This document shows positions 32,074 through 36,936 of a DNA stretch of 36,936 bases, piece by piece. The DNA comes from an uncultured Alphaproteobacteria bacterium (GTDB lineage Bacteria > Pseudomonadota > Alphaproteobacteria > Rs-D84). The notes below the pieces were generated by a model. It was not told the origin of the DNA. It saw only the letters and a program-made list of their open reading frames with translations, and did not search any database. The position numbers and the translations under genes were made by a program. Each line of letters opens with the position of its first letter. The first letter of the stretch is position 1. Where the stretch lies: contig CAMRSV010000001.1 in assembly GCA_947053455.1 (NCBI GenBank), positions 1 through 36,936 on the forward strand, in the 5' to 3' direction.

Positions 32074-33462
32074 CTATTTTTTCAAATACGATGACGGATT
32101 ATATGCCTTTGTACCCTTTCGTATTTCGAAATGTAATTGTGGTTTATCAACCTTTCCGGTGGCACCGACCGTTCCTATTTTTTGCCCGACTGAAACTTTT
32201 GTTCCGCGTTTCACCGACAATGAATCCATATGTGCGTACACCGTCATCCATCCGTCTGCATGTTGCACTATTATCAGGTTGCCCATTCCCTTAACCTCGT
32301 TCCCGGCATATGCAACAACACCATTTTCAGCCGCCGCCACAGTTGTTCCACGCGCGGCAGATACATTTATTCCGTCATTAAACAATCCATTCGATTTGGC
32401 GCCAAAGTGTGATAATATCGTCCCACGAACCGGCCATGAAAATTTGGACGAAGAACGCGCCCCGATAGAAGGCAGTTTTTTTACCGGTTCAGACTTAGTC
32501 GTCTTTTTAGAAGTTGATGTAACCGTTGTGCCGGTTGGCGTTTTTTTGATGGACAATGTATCAGATTTTTTGACGTCAACAGATGCCGGCTGCGTCGCCA
32601 TACGTACGGGCGCAGATTTTAAATTCGGCACTTTCAATGTTTGCCCAATAGACAAGGTAAACGGGGCAGATAAATTATTCATAACGGCCAAATCATTTAC
32701 TGGTATCGAATATTTACGTGACATTGAATACAAGGTATCGCCCGCCCCTACTTTTATTTCACTTAATTCCACACGCGTTGTTGTTGCGGCGCCACGTGCC
32801 ACGCTGTGCGTTACAGAACTCGTCTTTTCTGGAACAATGACAACATCGCCCGGCACTTTTATTTTTTGGCCGACGGATAATGCGAACGGCGCCGACAAAC
32901 TATTCATCTTCGCCAATTCATCAACCGACGTGTTGTATTTTTTTGCCAATGAATAAAGGGTATCACCACGCGCGACAGTCACCGTTGTTGCTGCCCGCGG
33001 CAAAGCGCCACCACCATATACAGGCACACGCAATACATCGTCCGTGACGGGTGCGGATGCCCCACCCTGCGCATCAGGAGAATAATAAACGATTTCACCG
33101 CCAACCGTCGCATCTGGCGATGCCGACAGATTAGCCCCAGATACCGCCAAGTTATCTGTTGAACCATACTGGGACGCGGCATCCAACGACGGCGGGACGA
33201 TATAGTCATCTATACTTGCATACATGACATAATCATCACCATTGTCCCGGCCATATAATTCGGGCGATGCATAAACGCCATAGTCGGTCGCGGCGGAATT
33301 ATAAATTTCCGGCTGCGTTTCAGGATCTGCCAACAATGCAGGATAACGGGTCGAGATAAAGTCGCCAACCGAATCGGGCAATGACATTATTTTTGGTTGC
33401 AAATCACATGCGCCCAACACGGCACAAAAGCCCGCGATAAAAAATAACCCGATTTTTTTCAT
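32074..33462 (-). CDS. NlpD-like LysM/M23 lipoprotein, degenerate active site
   Basis: 462 residues. The signal peptide ends LGAC (Cys19), a lipobox. A low-complexity stretch is followed by two LysM peptidoglycan-binding modules (ARGDTLYSLAKKYNTSVDEL; GAGDTLYSMSRKYSIPVNDL), a Ser/Thr/Lys-rich linker and a C-terminal LytM (M23) domain (WPVRGTILSHFGAK onward). The metal ligands of active M23 enzymes (HxxxD, HxH) are replaced: NDGIN where HxGID is expected and QLH for HLH. Like NlpD and EnvC it is probably an activator of cell-wall amidases in division rather than a hydrolase. It follows tatC by 60 bases. Confidence 0.88.
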   Translation of the reverse strand: MKKIGLFFIAGFCAVLGACDLQPKIMSLPDSVGDFISTRYPALLADPETQPEIYNSAATDYGVYASPELYGRDNGDDYVMYASIDDYIVPPSLDAASQYGSTDNLAVSGANLSASPDATVGGEIVYYSPDAQGGASAPVTDDVLRVPVYGGGALPRAATTVTVARGDTLYSLAKKYNTSVDELAKMNSLSAPFALSVGQKIKVPGDVVIVPEKTSSVTHSVARGAATTTRVELSEIKVGAGDTLYSMSRKYSIPVNDLAVMNNLSAPFTLSIGQTLKVPNLKSAPVRMATQPASVDVKKSDTLSIKKTPTGTTVTSTSKKTTKSEPVKKLPSIGARSSSKFSWPVRGTILSHFGAKSNGLFNDGINVSAARGTTVAAAENGVVAYAGNEVKGMGNLIIVQHADGWMTVYAHMDSLSVKRGTKVSVGQKIGTVGATGKVDKPQLHFEIRKGTKAYNPSSYLKK

Positions 33463-33522
33463 AATAAAATTATATCATAAAATTGCACAGAAATAAAACG
33501 CAATACGTTCACACGCAAAAAA

Positions 33523-34233
33523 TCATTCGCGATTGCGCATGAACAGTATGCTGATTTCGAATAATGCCCACAACGGCAACGCCAATAATACCTGTGATAC
33601 TACGTCCGGCGGCGTCAAGACGGCCGCGGCAACAACAATTGCAACAATCGCGTAACGCCGCATTTTAACAACGCGCGCACGCGACAGCAGCCCCACACGG
33701 TTCAACAACACAAGAAACAGCGGCAATTGAAAGGCAACACCAAACATCTTTAACATACCGACCGCCAATCCCAAATAGTCCCGCGCCGCCGGCAACATCA
33801 TAGCATTTACAGGCGACGCATCATTTAATTCTATGAAAAATTTGAATGCAAAGGGGAATAAAACAAAATATGCGAACGCCACGCCAACGCAAAACAAAAT
33901 TGGCGATGCGACAACTATAGGCCATACAATATTGCGTTCATTACGTTTTAAGCCCGGCGACACAAACGCCCACAAATTCCAAAGCACAGCCGGCATCGTC
34001 AAAATAAGCGCAAACATCGACGCCAATGAAAGTCTTATCATCAAACCGTCGGTGATTCCGGTATATAGCATTGTTCCATCAGCCCATACACGCATCAGCG
34101 GACGTGCCAAAATCTGATGCAAAAACGGCGACATATACCACCCAGCGACAAATGATGCCAAAAATATTACAGCGCACCATAAAATACGACGGCGCAATTC
34201 GGACATATGCTGATACAAAGTCATTTTCTTCAT
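33523..34233 (-). CDS. tatC: Sec-independent protein translocase TatC
   Basis: Inner-membrane receptor core of the twin-arginine pathway. 236 residues, six membrane helices. N-terminal LYQHMSELRRRILWC is the conserved cytosolic start, followed by the FVSPGLKRNER loop and the membrane helix with LFPFAFKFF. The start ATG overlaps the tatB stop by four bases (ATGA). TatA is not in the window; some alphaproteobacteria encode it elsewhere, as would be needed here. Confidence 0.95.
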   Translation of the reverse strand: MKKMTLYQHMSELRRRILWCAVIFLASFVAGWYMSPFLHQILARPLMRVWADGTMLYTGITDGLMIRLSLASMFALILTMPAVLWNLWAFVSPGLKRNERNIVWPIVVASPILFCVGVAFAYFVLFPFAFKFFIELNDASPVNAMMLPAARDYLGLAVGMLKMFGVAFQLPLFLVLLNRVGLLSRARVVKMRRYAIVAIVVAAAVLTPPDVVSQVLLALPLWALFEISILFMRNRE

Positions 34234-34541
34234 TTTGCACGCCCTCGTTTTTGGGTTTGCGCAATGGATTTTTTTCGTGATTTTTTAACCACCGCAATGG
34301 GTTGAGAAAAACCATCCAACACCTCATCGGTGGTTGTGCGTATAATTTCATCAATCGGACGCTGCAGGTCAACCTGCTCCTTTAAATGTTCAGAGGCATC
34401 AGTTATCTTCCAAACGGCCGCCCTAATAAAGTTTACCGCGCGCGCCAGAAAACGCGCCACATCGGGCCAATTACGTGCCGGTATAACCACAACGGCCACC
34501 AATATAATTACAAAGAGTTCCGCCCAACTGATTCCGAACAT
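34230..34541 (-). CDS. tatB: Sec-independent translocase subunit TatB
   Basis: About 103 residues with the TatA/B plan: one N-terminal membrane helix in FGISWAELFVIILVAVVVI, a hinge (PARNWPDVARFL, replacing the usual GP-x-x-LP), an amphipathic helix and a basic tail. The Glu of the helix (AEL) matches the TatB polar residue. ATG 34541 follows AGGTGA; the GTG at 34547 is less likely. It lies between lolA and tatC and overlaps tatC by four bases, which supports TatB over TatA. Confidence 0.85.
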   Translation of the reverse strand: MFGISWAELFVIILVAVVVIPARNWPDVARFLARAVNFIRAAVWKITDASEHLKEQVDLQRPIDEIIRTTTDEVLDGFSQPIAVVKKSRKKSIAQTQKRGRAK

Positions 34542-34547
34542 TTTCAC

Positions 34548-35165
34548 CTAGTCATAGTAATTGTCGCCACCAGATACGGAAACCGTCTTGTGACGTTGAA
34601 TTTGAAAATAATTTTTACCGAAATCCGTCTTTGTTTTCAATCCGCGGAACGCAACATCTGTTTTTGCACCGGTGGCGTCAACCACAGACCACGAATTCAA
34701 TTTTACCGGATTCTTATCAAACACCACCGTCATATGCCCCAGTCCTTCTTGACCGCGCAGATTCATTTTTAATGAAAATGTATTTTTTCCATCCGCAGTT
34801 TCAACAACATTTATATCTGCATTTTTCAGGTCTATGTTTTTACGCACCAATATTCCGGCCGGTGTGCTGGTTATCGGAATTGTCGTTATCTGATCCAATG
34901 ATTTGTCGAAAAAGTACAAATCACGACCATCCGAAATCAACTGCACCGGCATATCCTTGTAATCAAGCCGAACACGCCCTGGCCGCAGCATGGAAAATGT
35001 TCCGCCCTGTTTTGACCCGGCGGACAATTGCACAAAATCGCCGGTCAATCCAGTTATTGAATTAAGATATTTTTCCGCCGCCGCGACAGATGCAGAATCA
35101 ACCGATGCATGCGAGGCGGCACAAAACAAGGCGCATACAAATGATATGATCACCAGTTTTTTCAT
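34548..35165 (-). CDS. lolA: Outer-membrane lipoprotein carrier LolA-like
   Basis: 205 residues, periplasmic. Signal peptide MKKLVIISFVCALFCAASHA, then the LolA/B barrel: LNSITGLTGDFVQLSAG, GGTFSMLRPGRVRLDYKD, LISDGRDLYFFDKSLDQIT and a later strand-rich half. It would carry lipoproteins from LolCDE to the outer membrane, in keeping with the several lipoproteins in the window. It starts 3 bases after the nrnA stop and ends 6 bases before tatB, in one operon. Confidence 0.88.
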   Translation of the reverse strand: MKKLVIISFVCALFCAASHASVDSASVAAAEKYLNSITGLTGDFVQLSAGSKQGGTFSMLRPGRVRLDYKDMPVQLISDGRDLYFFDKSLDQITTIPITSTPAGILVRKNIDLKNADINVVETADGKNTFSLKMNLRGQEGLGHMTVVFDKNPVKLNSWSVVDATGAKTDVAFRGLKTKTDFGKNYFQIQRHKTVSVSGGDNYYD

Positions 35166-35168
35166 TTT

Positions 35169-36134
35169 TTATCTCCCTCGAAACAACTCGACTATTTTTG
35201 CCTGAATATTTTCAGGTGTGTCATCACGAACAACCGCGCCGGCCGCAAATTCATGGCCGCCACCGCCAAACGACATGGCAATATCATTTACCGGTTTCAT
35301 CCGACCACGAATGGACAGTCCGATTTGATTTTCCTTTTGATGCTTTATGAGAACAATATACTCTACCCCTTTTATCTGGGACAATATGTTCAAAATCATT
35401 TCACCGCGTCCATCCAGATTACGATAGTCATGCTTTGTCACGTTCGCCACCGCCAGACGCCCATGATAATAAAATTGTGTTTTTGATATAACGTCTGCAT
35501 CCGTCAGAACAGATTTACGTGGCCGATTGTTCATAGAATCTAGCAATGCGCGAATCCGAACGCCCGCATCCACCAAATCACCGACAATCCGCATGGGTGT
35601 CCCATTGCGCGCAAACTTGAAATGACCGGTATCGGTAATTATTGCAACCGTCAAAAGCGACGCCACATCCGTGTCGTATTCCCACCCGGCCGAACGCATA
35701 ATGTTGTAAATAATTTCACCCGCCGCCGATGCATTCTCATCATCCAGGCACAATTGCCCTATTTTTGAATCATTTTTATGGTGGTCTATTTCAACGATAA
35801 AATTTGCCTTTTCCAATATGGGCATGGGACCGCCTATATGATTTACGGTACCGTAATCCACAACAATGGCCAAATCGAATGGTTCGGTCATATCGACGCG
35901 CCCATAATACTTAACATATCCGCGCCGCGGTATATTTTCCAATGTATCAGAAATATTTCCGTCATAAACACAGACGGGACGACATCCGAAATTAATTTCA
36001 ATCAACCGCGCCAGCGCCAAAACAGAACACAACGAATCCCCATCAGGATTTTTATGCCCCATTATGGCGATTGATTTCGCATTTTTGATTTTATCTATAA
36101 AAATATTCAGTTCATTTTCATTCATTGCAAACAT
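35169..36134 (-). CDS. nrnA: DHH-family phosphoesterase NrnA-like (oligoribonuclease/pAp phosphatase)
   Basis: 321 residues. N-terminal DHH domain: GHKNPDGDS, VVDYGTVNHIGG and IDHHKND carry the Mn-binding Asp and His residues; the DHHA1 domain ends with SFGGGGHEFAAGAV. NrnA-type enzymes degrade short oligoribonucleotides and dephosphorylate pAp. ATG 36134 has GGAAG just upstream and overlaps the 3' end of recJ; ATG 36125 is an alternative ATGA-coupled start. The related DHH enzyme RecJ lies directly upstream. Confidence 0.9.
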   Translation of the reverse strand: MFAMNENELNIFIDKIKNAKSIAIMGHKNPDGDSLCSVLALARLIEINFGCRPVCVYDGNISDTLENIPRRGYVKYYGRVDMTEPFDLAIVVDYGTVNHIGGPMPILEKANFIVEIDHHKNDSKIGQLCLDDENASAAGEIIYNIMRSAGWEYDTDVASLLTVAIITDTGHFKFARNGTPMRIVGDLVDAGVRIRALLDSMNNRPRKSVLTDADVISKTQFYYHGRLAVANVTKHDYRNLDGRGEMILNILSQIKGVEYIVLIKHQKENQIGLSIRGRMKPVNDIAMSFGGGGHEFAAGAVVRDDTPENIQAKIVELFRGR

Positions 36135-36936
36135 ATGTCTTCCAAGAAAAATTGCGCAGAGACACGGCCCTTGTATTCATTTTCCTTAAGCCGCCCCAAC
36201 ATTGTTATTTTAGTGTTTGCATTCGCATCGTCCAGCAAAAAATCACCAACCGGTGTCCCGACCAGATTAAACCCTACAAACGCCAATTGTGTGCCCGCAC
36301 TGGTACCAACCATTCCACGCAGATGCGCCCCATTTCCCATTGGGCATGCGCCATGGAAAACGGCTCCGTGCAGAACAAGCATCGGTTCTGGATTACCCTG
36401 ACCGAACGGTTCCAGCGCAGAAAGTTTCGACACAAGCTTCATCGTGGCTCCCCCCGCATCCAGTTCTGCATCAACAACAATCTCCTGCTGGGGCAGTGCG
36501 CCCCCCAATTGGCGCGATACCGAATTTTCCAAGAATTCAGCAAACGCCGCCTCATTGTTAGCCGGCAAAGAAAATCCCGCTGCCGCTGCATGCCCACCGC
36601 CCTCTGAAACGATTCCAAGTGAAAGCGCCTCGTGTATAATCTGCCCCAAATCAACACCGGCAATAGAACGACCGGAACCATTTATAACATCATCCGATTT
36701 GGTCGCAACACATGTAGGCAAATTATATTTGTCCTTTAGCCGGCCGGCAATAATCCCCATTACGCCACCGTGCCAGTTATCGCCACATACAAACAGACTG
36801 CATTTGCCGGCAGCGCACTTTTCTTCTGCCAATTCGGTTGCACGCAGCATTATCGCATTTTGTATATCTATGCGTTCCTGGTTCATTTTGTGCAACTTTT
36901 CCGCCAAATCGCGCGCAATCAACGGATTGTCCGTCA
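36122..36936 (-). CDS. recJ: Single-stranded-DNA exonuclease RecJ, C-terminal part
   Basis: The frame enters from the right edge and ends at TGA 36122-36124 (about 271 residues seen). It covers the end of the DHH domain, the DHHA1 domain with GGVMGIIAGRLKDKY, SGRSIAGVDL and SEGGGHAAAAGFSLP, and the C-terminal OB-fold domain with EPFGQGNPEP. RecJ degrades single-stranded DNA 5'-3' in recombination and mismatch repair. The N-terminal DHH motifs lie outside the window. Its stop overlaps the nrnA reading frame, so recJ heads the nrnA-lolA-tatBC operon. Confidence 0.93.
   Translation of the reverse strand, partial: TDNPLIARDLAEKLHKMNQERIDIQNAIMLRATELAEEKCAAGKCSLFVCGDNWHGGVMGIIAGRLKDKYNLPTCVATKSDDVINGSGRSIAGVDLGQIIHEALSLGIVSEGGGHAAAAGFSLPANNEAAFAEFLENSVSRQLGGALPQQEIVVDAELDAGGATMKLVSKLSALEPFGQGNPEPMLVLHGAVFHGACPMGNGAHLRGMVGTSAGTQLAFVGFNLVGTPVGDFLLDDANANTKITMLGRLKENEYKGRVSAQFFLEDICLQ

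Noticed and set aside
32069-32956. 295-residue plus-strand ORF
   Set aside because: Antisense shadow of the LysM/M23 lipoprotein gene.
1-36936. CRISPR arrays, insertion sequences, prophage
   Set aside because: No regularly spaced direct repeats, transposase, integrase or phage structural genes were seen.

Overview
The window is a compact, moderately AT-rich piece of a Gram-negative bacterial chromosome, most likely from the Alphaproteobacteria. The reasons are the gene set (ParE, DnaA, PlsY, RpsT, SufBC, GatCAB, MiaB, RuvX, DprA, TatBC, LolA, NrnA, RecJ), the outer-membrane machinery, and an unusual number of secreted cysteine-rich proteins with EGF/GCC2-like repeats. Together these recall uncultured gut or host-associated alphaproteobacterial lineages; that placement is inference, not a database result. 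A GatCAB amidotransferase suggests that Asn-tRNA and/or Gln-tRNA is made by transamidation.

Layout. At 1-2.1 kb are the tail of a Cys-rich surface protein, dnaJ and a HAD phosphatase. At 2.1-4.9 kb are parE with a coupled DUF3781-like gene and an orphan gene. At 4.9-11.1 kb are a Cys-rich exported protein, dnaA, dprA, an exported protein, plsY and rpsT; the 321-base dnaA leader holds a long dyad. At 11.1-15.5 kb are a tandem-repeat Cys-rich protein whose start codon is missing in the present arrangement and a TcpQ/PilN pair of a type IVb pilus-like secretin. At 15.7-21.3 kb are sufB and sufC separated by an antisense Cys-rich gene, followed by two membrane proteins. At 21.3-27 kb are ruvX, gatC-hypothetical-gatA, an antisense tRNA-Phe, gatB and miaB. 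At 27-32 kb is an envelope and stress segment: an autotransporter, a lipoprotein resembling Cu,Zn superoxide dismutase but lacking its metal ligands, a Dps-like protein, a small barrel, a YghA-type reductase and tRNA-Lys with a truncated GNAT remnant. At 32-36.9 kb is an envelope-biogenesis run on the minus strand: recJ, nrnA, lolA, tatB, tatC and an NlpD-like LysM/M23 lipoprotein.

The most interesting signal is at 12.74-12.83 kb. The Cys-rich gene there has a signal-peptide reading frame with no start codon. Just upstream, pointing the wrong way, lies an 83-base segment with an extended -10, a weak ribosome site and an ATG, bounded by 7-bp inverted repeats. Inverting the segment on paper joins that ATG in frame to the gene and rebuilds a complete signal peptide. 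This looks like a phase-variable start/promoter switch caught in its OFF state. A second inverted-repeat-bounded segment lies upstream of the Cys-rich gene between sufB and sufC. A 20-23 base dispersed repeat occurs at three places in the right-hand half.
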